Both the position numbers and the translations under genes were made by a program. DNA of 64,000 nucleotides from Thermobifida alba (GTDB lineage Bacteria; Actinomycetota; Actinomycetes; Streptosporangiales; Streptosporangiaceae). A model generated the notes under the pieces. That model was not told where the DNA came from. It made no database searches and worked only from the letters and a program-made list of their open reading frames with translations. The DNA lies in contig NZ_CP051627.1 of assembly GCF_023208015.1 (NCBI RefSeq), positions 1,860,001 to 1,924,000 on the forward strand, read 5' to 3'. This document shows, piece by piece, positions 32,836-41,534 of the stretch (position 1 is the first letter of the stretch; each line of letters begins with the position of its first letter).

Positions 32836-33504
32836 ATGACCGGCGAAGCACAGGACAGCACCCGCGTCGAGGGGTGGCAGGATCGGGCGGCGAGCCTGGC
32901 GGCGGCGTTCGACAACATCGGGCAGGACTACGACGAGGCCTTCCCGCACAAAGAGGGGCAGATCGAGTGCGTGCAGCGGCTCGCCGGCCGTCTGCCGGAG
33001 GGCGCCCGCGTGCTGGACCTCGGCTGCGGCACCGGGATGCCCACCAGCCGCCAACTCGTCGACGCCGGGTTCCGGGTGACCGGCACCGACATCTCCCCGA
33101 CCATGGTGGAACTGGCCCGCCGCAACGTCCCCGAGGCCGAGTTCGCCGTCGCCGACATCCTCGACCTGTCCGAGGAGCGGGCCTACGACGCCGTGATCGC
33201 TTTCTTCTCCCTGCTGGTCCTGCCCCGCGCACGCATCCCCGAGGCGTTGGCGGCGATCCACCGCGCCCTGGTGCCCGGCGGCCTGTTCTGCCTGTCGATG
33301 GTCGAGGCCGACATCGACGACGTGCCCATCCAGTTCCTCGGCAACCAGGTGCGCGTGAGCGGCTACCTGCGGGACGAGCTGCGCGCCGTGGTCGAGAACG
33401 CGGGCTTCTCCGTCGAGGACGAGACCGCCTTCTCCTACGCCCCCGCCAGTTCCCAGGCCTACCCGGAAGTCCAGCTCTTCCTCACCTGCCGCCGCGTCGA
33501 CTGA
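32836..33504 (+). CDS. Class I SAM-dependent methyltransferase
   Basis: 222 residues from ATG 32836 (AGGGGCGA upstream). SAM motif I VLDLGCGTGMPTS (about 60-72), motif II VTGTDISPTMVE, and post-I AVADILDL. The layout is that of UbiE/MerR-like small-molecule methyltransferases. A 238-base spacer separates it from the GH63 gene, and a short IR GGGAT/ATCCC (32753-32771) lies in its leader. No pathway neighbour identifies the acceptor. Confidence 0.85.
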   Translation: MTGEAQDSTRVEGWQDRAASLAAAFDNIGQDYDEAFPHKEGQIECVQRLAGRLPEGARVLDLGCGTGMPTSRQLVDAGFRVTGTDISPTMVELARRNVPEAEFAVADILDLSEERAYDAVIAFFSLLVLPRARIPEALAAIHRALVPGGLFCLSMVEADIDDVPIQFLGNQVRVSGYLRDELRAVVENAGFSVEDETAFSYAPASSQAYPEVQLFLTCRRVD

Positions 33505-33630
33505 TCTGTTTGTCCTGGTCACAACGGTGGAAAGCGGGCAGACTTGCTAGTGGGGCACGCTGTGCCGCTTTCCCCGTCCCCGACCCGCACGTCCCAGGCC
33601 CCGTTCGCCGAACGCGGAGAACCCACACCG

Positions 33631-35397
33631 ATGGAACCGAGACGCCAGCGCACCACCTCCCATGCCCTTCCCGGTACTCCCGCAGGGGGCGGCCGTGCCG
33701 TGCTGTCGGACGGCCAGCGGGCCCTGCTCCGGGAACGCCTGGGTTTCCTCAACGACGCCACGATGGCGATCGGCGCCAGCCTCGATCCGGAGAAGACCGC
33801 CTGGGGGCTGGCCGACGCGCTGGTGCCGACCCTGGCGGACTTCGCCGCGGTGCACCTGGTCGACACCCTGCGCCTGCCCCACCGCCTGGAGGTCGGCCCT
33901 CCCGAACCCGCCGCCCCGTCGTCGCGGTCCCTGTGGCAGACCTCCGTCACGCACGACGGCCACTCCCGCTGGCGGTCCCTGACCCCCGTGGACGACACCT
34001 GGACTCCCGGCCCCGACCATCCGGTGTACCAGGCGATGGCCGGCGGACGTCCCGTCGTCTCCAGCGTGGACGCCGGCACCGCCGCCGTCCTGGACGACGG
34101 GGCGGGCCGCGATCTGGTGGGCTGCTCCCTGCTCGTCATCCCGCTGATGGTACGGGGCCGGAAACTGGGCGCCGCCGTCCTGGCCCGCCATCCCCACCGC
34201 TCCGGTTTCGACGAGACCGACGTGCTCACCGCGCGCCAGCTCACCGCCCAGGCCAGTCTCGGCGTCGACAACGGCTACCTGTACCAGGCCCGGGCCAGCG
34301 TCGGCGACTCCCTGCAGCACAGCATGCTGCCGACCCTGCCGTCCCGCCTGTCCAGCGTGGACATCGCCTACCGGTACGTCAGCAGCAGCCACACCGCGCA
34401 GGTCGGCGGCGACTGGTTCGACGCGATCCCGCTGCCCGGCAGCCGGGTGGCGCTCGTCGTGGGCGACGTCATGGGGCACGGGCTGCGGTCGGCCGCGGTC
34501 ATGGGCCAGTTCCGCACCGCCGTGCAGACCCTGGCCGCCATGGACCTGCCGCCCGACCACGTGCTGCGCCACCTGGACGACCTGGCCCACCAGCTCGGCG
34601 ACGGCTACCTGGCCACCTGCCTGTACGCGGTCTACGACCCGGTCATCCACCGCTGCACGATCGCCAGCGCCGGGCACGTCCCCCCGGTCCTGCTGCGCGG
34701 TGACGGCACCACCGAGATCCTGCGGCCGCCCACGGGGGCGCCGATCGGCCTGGGCGGGGTGGCCTTCGAGTCGTTCGAGTTCAGCGTCGCCGACGGCGAC
34801 GTGCTGGTGCTGTGCACCGACGGGCTGGTGGAGACGCGCGGCCGGGACGTGGAGTCCGGGCTGGAGGAGCTGCGCGCCCACCTCACCGATCCCGCCCGGT
34901 CCCTGGACGAGCAGTGCCAGACGCTGCTGCAGGCGTTGGGCACCTCCGAGCAGGAGGACGACGTGGCGCTGCTGCTGGCCCGGCTGCGCGGCATCCCCAG
35001 CCGCGACTTCGCGCAGTGGATGCTGCAGCCGCGGCCCACCACGCCCGCGCTGGCCCGCCGCCTGCTGCGCACCACGCTCACCGAGTGGGGCCTGTCCTCC
35101 CTGGTCGACCTGGTCGAGCTGCTGGCGACCGAGGTGATCACCAACGCCGTGCGCTACGCGTCCCGGCCGATCGACCTGCGGCTGCTGCGCACCGACATCC
35201 TGCTGTGCGAGGTCACCGACGACGACCAGCACCGCCCGGTGCTGCGCCAGGCGTCCACCACCGACGAGGGGGGACGCGGTCTGCAGCTGGTCAGCCACCT
35301 GTCCCGCCGGTGGGGCGCCAGCGCCAAGACGACCGGGAAGGTGGTCTGGTTCGAAGTGGACCTGCCTCCTGACGCTCCCCGCGCGGAGAAGGACTGA
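33631..35397 (+). CDS. GAF-SpoIIE(PP2C)-HATPase regulatory phosphatase
   Basis: 588 residues from ATG 33631. A GAF domain (about 35-215) is followed by a PP2C/RsbU phosphatase (about 225-455; GGDWFDAI near 259 and VGDVMGHG near 277 carry the metal-binding Asp residues) and an RsbW-like ATPase (about 465-588; N-box TEVITNAVRYA and DEGGRGLQLVSHLSRRWG). It is the same phosphatase-kinase fusion as the protein at 4243-6717 but without its two PAS domains, so the pair likely senses different inputs for a related switch. It ends exactly where the convergent recD2 gene ends. Confidence 0.9.
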   Translation: MEPRRQRTTSHALPGTPAGGGRAVLSDGQRALLRERLGFLNDATMAIGASLDPEKTAWGLADALVPTLADFAAVHLVDTLRLPHRLEVGPPEPAAPSSRSLWQTSVTHDGHSRWRSLTPVDDTWTPGPDHPVYQAMAGGRPVVSSVDAGTAAVLDDGAGRDLVGCSLLVIPLMVRGRKLGAAVLARHPHRSGFDETDVLTARQLTAQASLGVDNGYLYQARASVGDSLQHSMLPTLPSRLSSVDIAYRYVSSSHTAQVGGDWFDAIPLPGSRVALVVGDVMGHGLRSAAVMGQFRTAVQTLAAMDLPPDHVLRHLDDLAHQLGDGYLATCLYAVYDPVIHRCTIASAGHVPPVLLRGDGTTEILRPPTGAPIGLGGVAFESFEFSVADGDVLVLCTDGLVETRGRDVESGLEELRAHLTDPARSLDEQCQTLLQALGTSEQEDDVALLLARLRGIPSRDFAQWMLQPRPTTPALARRLLRTTLTEWGLSSLVDLVELLATEVITNAVRYASRPIDLRLLRTDILLCEVTDDDQHRPVLRQASTTDEGGRGLQLVSHLSRRWGASAKTTGKVVWFEVDLPPDAPRAEKD

Positions 35398-37608
35398 TCA
35401 GCGGCCCAGCCGGTGGTCCAGTGCGGTGTGGCGGCGCCCGGAGGCGGTGTTGCGCACCGCCTGGGCGATGGCCCGCCGCGACCCCACCAGGACCACCAGT
35501 TTCTTGGCGCGGGTGATGGCCGTGTACAGCAGGTTGCGTTGCAGCATCATCCAGGCGCTGGTGGTCACCGGCACCACCACGCACGGGTACTCGCTGCCCT
35601 GGGAGCGGTGCACGGTCAACGCGTAGGCGTGGGTCAGCTCGTCGAGTTCCGCGAAGTCGTAGTCGACCTCCTCGTTCTCGTCGGTGACGACCGTCAGTGT
35701 CTGTTCGACCGGGTCGATGGCGGTGACGTTGCCGAGGGTGCCGTTGAACACCCCGTTGGCGCCCTTGTCGTAGTTGTTGCGGATCTGCACGACCTTGTCG
35801 CCGACCCGGAAGACCCGGCCGCCCACGCGTCGTTCGGCCGTCCCCGGGCGGGCCGGGGTGAGCGCCTCCTGCAGGAGCGTGTTGAGGTTGCCCGCGCCTG
35901 CCGGGCCGCGGTGCATGGGGGCGAGTACCTGGACGTCGCGGCGCGGGTCCAGGCCGAAGCGCCGCGGGATGCGGCGGGCGACGACGTCCACGGTCAGTTC
36001 GGCGGCGGCCTCGGCGTCCTCGCAGGGGAAGAGGAAGAAGTCGGACATGCCGTCCAGGTGGATGGGGCGTCCGGTGTTGACGCGGTGCGCGTTGGTGACC
36101 ACACCGGACTGGGCGGCCTGGCGGAACACCTGGGTGAGGCGGACGCTGGGTACGGGCGAGTCCTCCGCCAGCAGGTCGCGCAGGACCTGTCCGGCGCCCA
36201 CCGACGGCAGCTGGTCGACGTCGCCGACGAGGAGCAGGTGCGCGCCGGGTGGGACGGCCTTGGCCAGTTTGTTGGCGAGCAGCAGGTCGAGCATGGATGC
36301 CTCGTCGACGACGAGCAGGTCGCAGTCGAGGGGGTTGTCGCGGTCGTAGGAGGCGTCGCCGCCGGGTTTGAGCTCCAGCAGCCGGTGCACGGTGGACGCC
36401 TCGTGTCCGGTGAGTTCGGTGAGGCGTTTGGCGGCGCGTCCGGTGGGGGCGGCCAGCACGATCCTGGCGCGTTTGGCGGCGGCCAGGGCGATGATGGACG
36501 CCACGGTGAAGGACTTGCCGCAGCCGGGTCCGCCGGTGAGGACCGCGACCTTGCTGGTCAGCGCGAGTTTGACCGCTTTTTCCTGTTCCGGGGCCAGTTC
36601 GGTGCCGGTGCGGCTGTGCAGCCAGGACAGTGCCCGCTCCCAGTCCACGTCGGCGAAGGCGGCCAACCGGTCCTGTTCGGCGTTGAGCAGTGTGCGCAGT
36701 TGGGCGGCCAGCGAGGTCTCGGCGCGGTGGAAGGGGACCAGGTAGACGCCCATCACGGTCTCGCCGTCGCGGTCGGGCAGCTTCTCGCGTACCACCCCCT
36801 CCTCGGCGACGAGTTCGGCCAGGCAGTCGATGACCAGGGCCGAGTCCACCTGGAGGATCTTGACCGCCTCGTTGATGAGCGTCTCCTCCGGCAGGTAGCA
36901 GTGGCCGTCGCCGGTGGATTCCGACAGGGTGAACTGGATGCCGGCCTTGACCCGCTGCGGGCTGTCGTGGGGGATGCCGACCGCCTGGGCGATGGCGTCG
37001 GCGGTCTTGAAGCCGATGCCCCACACGTCGGCGGCCAGCGAGTAGGGTTCCTCGCGCACCACCCGGATCGAGTCGTCGCCGTACTTCTTGTAGATGCGCA
37101 CCGCCAGGGAGGTGGAGACCCGGACGGTCTGCAGGAACACCATCACCTCCTTGATGGCCTTCTGCTCCTCCCAGGCCTCGGTGATGATCTTGGTGCGTTT
37201 GGGGCCGAGCCGGGGCACCTCCATGAGCCGTTCGGGGGTGTGTTCGATGACGTCGAGCGCCTTGTCGCCGAAGTGGTTGACGATGTGTTCGGCCAGCCGC
37301 GGCCCCACGCCCTTGACCAGTCCGGAGCCCAGGTAGCGGCGGATGCCCTGCACGGTGGCGGGCAGCACCGTGGTGTAGTTCTCCACCTGGAACTGCCGTC
37401 CGTACTGGGGGTGGGAGGTCCAGCGGCCCTCCATGCGCAGCGACTCGCCGGGGTGGGCGCCCAGCAGGGCGCCGACCACGGTCACCAGGTCCGCGCCGCG
37501 CCCGGTGTCGATGCGGGCCACGGTGTAGCCGGTCTCCTCGTTGACGTAGGTGATGCGTTCCAGCACCCCTTCCAGGACCGACGGGCGGAACGGTTCACCG
37601 GACGCCAT
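35398..37608 (-). CDS. recD2: RecD2-type ATP-dependent DNA helicase
   Basis: 736 residues from ATG 37608 (GGGAGG upstream), the size of RecD2 (not the RecBCD subunit). N-terminal OB/helix-hairpin-helix region (GIRRYLGSGLVKGVGPRLAE, VPRLGPKRTKII), Walker A GGPGCGKS at 359-366, Walker B LLVVDEASMLD, GDVDQLPSVGAG, and the C-terminal UvrD-like TVHRSQGSEYP and LLYTAITRAKK. A 5'-3' superfamily 1B helicase for replication-fork and repair work in bacteria without RecBC. Convergent with the phosphatase gene. Confidence 0.95.
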   Translation of the reverse strand: MASGEPFRPSVLEGVLERITYVNEETGYTVARIDTGRGADLVTVVGALLGAHPGESLRMEGRWTSHPQYGRQFQVENYTTVLPATVQGIRRYLGSGLVKGVGPRLAEHIVNHFGDKALDVIEHTPERLMEVPRLGPKRTKIITEAWEEQKAIKEVMVFLQTVRVSTSLAVRIYKKYGDDSIRVVREEPYSLAADVWGIGFKTADAIAQAVGIPHDSPQRVKAGIQFTLSESTGDGHCYLPEETLINEAVKILQVDSALVIDCLAELVAEEGVVREKLPDRDGETVMGVYLVPFHRAETSLAAQLRTLLNAEQDRLAAFADVDWERALSWLHSRTGTELAPEQEKAVKLALTSKVAVLTGGPGCGKSFTVASIIALAAAKRARIVLAAPTGRAAKRLTELTGHEASTVHRLLELKPGGDASYDRDNPLDCDLLVVDEASMLDLLLANKLAKAVPPGAHLLLVGDVDQLPSVGAGQVLRDLLAEDSPVPSVRLTQVFRQAAQSGVVTNAHRVNTGRPIHLDGMSDFFLFPCEDAEAAAELTVDVVARRIPRRFGLDPRRDVQVLAPMHRGPAGAGNLNTLLQEALTPARPGTAERRVGGRVFRVGDKVVQIRNNYDKGANGVFNGTLGNVTAIDPVEQTLTVVTDENEEVDYDFAELDELTHAYALTVHRSQGSEYPCVVVPVTTSAWMMLQRNLLYTAITRAKKLVVLVGSRRAIAQAVRNTASGRRHTALDHRLGR

Positions 37609-37744
37609 CGGGGCACCTCCCGGGCGGTGTGGGCGGACAGCGGGGACACCGCCGACCGTACCCAACTCCGGTGACGTCCGCCGTGGCGGGGCGCGGCGCC
37701 CCGGGCGCGGGCCGCGTCCGGGGCGTGCGGTCCTTCCCCGGGGG

Positions 37745-38095
37745 TCAGGTCCGCCGGCCGGTGCCGGTCCCGCCCGGCCGGGAGGGCCGGGCGGGTGGCG
37801 GAACGTCGGCGCTGCCTCCGCCCGCGGTGTTCGCCGGGGAGTCGCCCGCCGCGGGCGGAGGTGTCTCGGGGGCGGCCGCCCGCCGTCCCGGTGAGGACCG
37901 CGCCCTCTCCTCCAGTTCCCTGATCCGCTGGTGCATCAGCTCCAGTACCCGGGCGCGTTGGGCGTGCGCCTCCTCGTAGGCGATGAGTTCGCGCACCTGT
38001 TCCCGGGTCAGTGAGCGGATGCGGTACTGCAGGGTGTCCAGCGGCAGGTGCTCGTAGTCGGGGATGGCCAGGGTGTCGCGGTGGACTCGCGCCAT
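37745..38095 (-). CDS. DUF8129-like small actinobacterial protein
   Basis: 116 residues from ATG 38095 (GAGGAGG upstream). The conserved part is residues 12-65: IPDYEHLPLDTLQYRIRSL, then REQVRELIAYEEAHAQRARVL, a helical pair seen in small actinobacterial proteins linked to lipid droplets or envelope. The C-terminal half is Pro/Gly/Ala-rich and probably disordered. It lies directly downstream of the dehydrogenase gene on the same strand (34-base gap) and is probably co-transcribed. Function unknown. Confidence 0.7.
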   Translation of the reverse strand: MARVHRDTLAIPDYEHLPLDTLQYRIRSLTREQVRELIAYEEAHAQRARVLELMHQRIRELEERARSSPGRRAAAPETPPPAAGDSPANTAGGGSADVPPPARPSRPGGTGTGRRT

Positions 38096-38129
38096 CGGTC
38101 CTCCTCGTCGTCGGTGCGGCCCGCCGGGG

Positions 38130-39338
38130 TCACACGGTGGTGAGCGCCACCTTGGTCCAGCCCGGCTCGTGCCGGTCGAACGCCTCGTAGGCGCGCAGGA
38201 CGTCGCCGGTGATGGGCTCCTCCTGGGTGAGCACCGAGGTGATGTCGATCTGCTGTGAGGCGACCATGTCCAGCAGCGTGGGGATGTACTTGCGGTGGTT
38301 GCAGCTGCCCGCGTTGAGGGTCAGGTTCTTGGTCACGGCCATGCCGATCGGGAAGGCGTCGGCGTTCGGCGGGTAGTTCCCGACGACCGCCACCGTCCCG
38401 GCCTTGGCCACCGCGTCCACGGCCCACCGCAGGGCCTGGGCTCCCCCGCCGCCGACGGTCTGCTCGTCGCCGGTGCGGGCGCTGGGCACCGTGGCCGCGT
38501 GCTCCTTCTCCAGGCGGTGCACGTCGGTCTCGGAGGCGGCCGCGGTGCCGCGGTCGGGCTGCTGCGCGTCCACGCCCACCGCGTCGATCACCCGGTCGGG
38601 GCCGATGCCGCCGGTCAGTTCCACCAGGGTGGCCACCGGGTCCTCGGAGTTGTAGTCGATGACCTCGGCGTGCAGGCTGCGTGCCTGCTCCAGGCGGCTG
38701 GGCACTCCGTCGACGGCCAGCACGCGGCCCGCGCCCTGCTGCCAGGCGCTCAGGATCGTGAACAGGCCCACCGGTCCGCAGCCGAAGACCGCCACGGTGT
38801 CGCCGCTGGTGATCTCGGCGAGTCGGGCGCCGAACCAGCCGGTGGGGAACATGTCGGACAGCAGGATGCCCTCCTCGTCGCTGACCCGGTCGGGCAGCCC
38901 CACCAGGCCCACGTTGGCGTAGGGCACCCGGACGCGTTCGGCCTGCATCCCCTGGAAGGCGCCCGTCGACCGGGGGCCGCCGAAGAACGCTGTTCCGGCG
39001 CGGCGGCCGCCCGGGTTGGCGTTGTCGCACTGGGCGAAGTAGCCGGCGCGGCAGTAGCTGCACACCCCGCAGCCGATCGTGGAGGGGACCACCACCCGGT
39101 CGCCGGGGCGGAAGTTGCGTACCCCGGGGCCGACCTCGGTGACCACCCCCACCCCCTCGTGGCCCATGATCGTGCCCGGTTCCATGCCCGGCATCGTGCC
39201 GCGCAGCAGGTGCAGGTCGGTGCCGCAGATCGCGCTGGTGGTGATCTGGACGATCGCGTCCTGGGGGTCCTGGATGGTCGGTTCAGCGACGTCCTCCACC
39301 CGGATGTCCCCCACTCCGTGCCACACCACGGCTCTCAT
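38130..39338 (-). CDS. Zinc-dependent dehydrogenase, formaldehyde-dehydrogenase-like
   Basis: 402 residues from ATG 39338 with GAGGAGG upstream. Medium-chain alcohol dehydrogenase: catalytic zinc ligands in SAICGTDLHLLRG and GHEGVGVV, structural zinc cysteines in GCGVCSYCRAGYFAQC, and NAD loop AVFGCGPVGLF. The long insertion after VIDAVGVDAQQ and the overall length match glutathione-independent formaldehyde/dismutating dehydrogenases. Oxidises an alcohol or aldehyde with NAD+. Divergent from a WYL regulator gene that may control it. Confidence 0.88.
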   Translation of the reverse strand: MRAVVWHGVGDIRVEDVAEPTIQDPQDAIVQITTSAICGTDLHLLRGTMPGMEPGTIMGHEGVGVVTEVGPGVRNFRPGDRVVVPSTIGCGVCSYCRAGYFAQCDNANPGGRRAGTAFFGGPRSTGAFQGMQAERVRVPYANVGLVGLPDRVSDEEGILLSDMFPTGWFGARLAEITSGDTVAVFGCGPVGLFTILSAWQQGAGRVLAVDGVPSRLEQARSLHAEVIDYNSEDPVATLVELTGGIGPDRVIDAVGVDAQQPDRGTAAASETDVHRLEKEHAATVPSARTGDEQTVGGGGAQALRWAVDAVAKAGTVAVVGNYPPNADAFPIGMAVTKNLTLNAGSCNHRKYIPTLLDMVASQQIDITSVLTQEEPITGDVLRAYEAFDRHEPGWTKVALTTV

Positions 39339-39535
39339 GTCGCCTCCTCCTCGCGTCGGCGCGGAACCGCTCGGCGGCGCGGCCCCGCGTCAGGCGCGTC
39401 CTGCGCTGTGGTCTTGTCGCGGGTCTCAGGACGCGTGGGCCCTCTATCCGAGGCCGCCGCTTCCAACCCCCGGTCAGGGAGAAAACGGGCCCGGCGTGGT
39501 GCCGCACCGGTCGTAGGGGGCGGAAGAATGGGGGT

Positions 39536-40516
39536 ATGCGCGCCAGTCGCCTGCTCTCCCTGCTCCTGCTGCTGCAGAACCGCGGCCGGTTGACGGCCGC
39601 CCAGCTCGCCGCCGAACTGGAGGTCTCCGAACGCACCGTCTACCGTGACGTGGAGTCGCTCAGCGCCGCGGGCATCCCCGTCTACGCCGAGCGCGGGGCG
39701 GGCGGCGGCTATCGGCTGGTGGACGGCTACCGCACCCGGCTCACCGGGCTCAGCGGCGGCGAGGCCGACTCGGTGTTCCTGGCCACGGTGCCGCAGGCCG
39801 CCGCGGAGCTGGGGCTGGGCGCGGAGATGGCCGCCGCCCACCGCAAGATCCTGGCGGCCCTGCCCGAGGGGGTGCGGGAACGCGCCCAGCGGGTCCGGGA
39901 CCGGTTCCACCTGGACGCGCCCGCCTGGTTCCGCGAGCCCGACCGGGTCCCGCACCTGGCCGCGATCGCCTCGGCGGTGTGGGAGCAGCGCGTCGTCGAG
40001 GTCCGCTACCGCAGGTGGCGCTCCGAACCGGTGGACCGGGTCCTCGCTCCGCTGGGCGTGGTCCTCAAGAGCGGGCTGTGGTACTTCGTGGCCCTGCCGT
40101 ATCCCGCCGCCCCCGGGTGCGAGCCCCGCACTTTCCGCGCCGCGCGGGTGGACGGGCTCACCGACACCGGGGAGCGCTTCGCCCGTCCCGACGGTTTCGA
40201 CCTGGCCGCCTACTGGGAGCGGTGGTCCCGCGAGTTCGAGGCGAGCCGCTACACGGGTACCGCGCGGGTGCTGCTCACTCCCAGGGGCCGGGACCTGCTG
40301 CGTGTCGTGCTGCCGCCGGTGCTGCACGGGGCGTTGGAGGCGGCCGAGCCGCAGCCCGACGGCCGGCTGTGCGCGCACGTCCCGTTCGAGTCCGTGGAGC
40401 AGGCCGTGGCGCAGTTCATCCAGTGCGGCCCCGACGCCGAGGTGGTGGAGCCGGTGGAGTTGCGGGAGGGGGTGCTGGCGCAGGCGCGCGCCACGGTCCG
40501 CCGCTACGCGGACTGA
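39536..40516 (+). CDS. HTH-WYL transcriptional regulator (YafY-like)
   Basis: 326 residues. N-terminal winged helix (LLLLLQNRGRLTAAQLAAEL, then SERTVYRDVESLS), a linker, and a WYL domain with VVEVRYRRW and GLWYFVALPY, then a WCX C-terminal extension. WYL proteins sense small ligands or nucleic acids and regulate adjacent genes. The divergent dehydrogenase gene is the obvious candidate target. Its stop overlaps the convergent DUF817 gene by 13 bases. Confidence 0.9.
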   Translation: MRASRLLSLLLLLQNRGRLTAAQLAAELEVSERTVYRDVESLSAAGIPVYAERGAGGGYRLVDGYRTRLTGLSGGEADSVFLATVPQAAAELGLGAEMAAAHRKILAALPEGVRERAQRVRDRFHLDAPAWFREPDRVPHLAAIASAVWEQRVVEVRYRRWRSEPVDRVLAPLGVVLKSGLWYFVALPYPAAPGCEPRTFRAARVDGLTDTGERFARPDGFDLAAYWERWSREFEASRYTGTARVLLTPRGRDLLRVVLPPVLHGALEAAEPQPDGRLCAHVPFESVEQAVAQFIQCGPDAEVVEPVELREGVLAQARATVRRYAD

Positions 40517-41349
40517 CCGGCCGGGGCGTCCTCGACCAGCGCGTGCCGTCGTTTCCAGGCGACCACCAGCACGAACGACACGGTCACCAGCAGCGTCCAG
40601 GAGCCGAACTTGCTGAGTGAGACCATCGTCCAGGTCTCGGCCTGGTCGGGGTAGCGCCAGGCGCCCAGCAGGGTGGCGAGGTTCTCGGCGAGCCACAGGA
40701 AGAACCCGATGAGCACGAACGACAGCGCCAGCGGCATCCGGTAGCGGGTCCGTCCCACCGTGAAGTACACCCACGTGCCCCAGGTCACCGCGAGCACCGC
40801 CACCGCGAGCAGGGCGCGCAGGTCCGGCAGCCAGTGGTGGGCGAAGAAGTTGAGGTAGACGACGGCGGCCACGACCGCTGTCGCGGCACGCCGGTAGCCG
40901 GTGAGCCGCAGGTCGAGCAGCCGCCAGGCGCGGGTCACGTAGCTGCCGACCGCCGCGTACATGAACCCGCTGTACAGCGGGACACCGCCGATCTTGGTGA
41001 GGGCGGGCTCGGGGTAGGCCCAGGAGCCCATCTGCACCTTGAACAGTTCGAAGGCGAGCCCGACCGCGTGGAAGCCGAGGATCGCCAGCAGTTCCCGGCC
41101 GCTTTCCAGGCGCAGTGCCCAGAACACGGCGGTCACCGCGGCCAGATAGACCAGCAGTGCGTCGTAGCGAGCGAGCGGCAGCGGCAGCACCGTGGACAGG
41201 CCCAGTCCGAGGAAGACGCATCCCGCGAACGCGCACGCCCCCGCCTGGGCCAGGCCGAAACGGGTGAACTGCGCGAGGAGCCGTCCGGCCCGGCCGCGTG
41301 CCTCGACCCGCTCCAGCACCGTCTCCAGCGGTTGCCACCGTGGTGCCAC
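40504..41349 (-). CDS. DUF817 integral membrane protein
   Basis: 281 residues from GTG 41349 (GAGGAGG upstream). About eight membrane segments with DUF817 marks: FTRFGLAQAGACAFAG, LELFKVQMGSWAYPE-like block (FELFKVQMGSWAYPEP), YSGFMYAAVGSY, NFFAHHWLPDLR and WLAENLATLLGAWRYP. Family function unknown; the invariant His pair and Glu/Trp in membrane segments suggest cofactor or metal binding. Overlaps the end of the WYL gene. Confidence 0.87.
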   Translation of the reverse strand: MAPRWQPLETVLERVEARGRAGRLLAQFTRFGLAQAGACAFAGCVFLGLGLSTVLPLPLARYDALLVYLAAVTAVFWALRLESGRELLAILGFHAVGLAFELFKVQMGSWAYPEPALTKIGGVPLYSGFMYAAVGSYVTRAWRLLDLRLTGYRRAATAVVAAVVYLNFFAHHWLPDLRALLAVAVLAVTWGTWVYFTVGRTRYRMPLALSFVLIGFFLWLAENLATLLGAWRYPDQAETWTMVSLSKFGSWTLLVTVSFVLVVAWKRRHALVEDAPAGQSA

Positions 41350-41443
41350 CGGGCCTCCTCCGCCGTGTCGGGCAGCGTCGGGGCAGCACCCTAGCGGAGC
41401 GGTCCTCCCGCACCGGGGTTCTGGCCTGTTGCGGCCAGTGCGC

Positions 41444-41532
41444 GGCCCCGCTCCGGGGGCGGGGGCTGCCCTCCGCGCGCGGCGGGCGGTGGCCGGCGGC
41501 GGTCGGCCCCGCTCCGGGGGCGGGGGCTGCCC
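41444..41532. repeat. Two identical 28-bp direct repeats, each able to form a hairpin
   Basis: The same 28 bases occur at 41444-41471 and 41505-41532 (start GGCCCCGCTCCGGGGGC), 61 bases apart. Each holds a GCCCC/GGGGC hairpin. They lie just after the kinase stop codon, so they may be a duplicated terminator. Confidence 0.6.
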
Positions 41533-41534
41533 GG

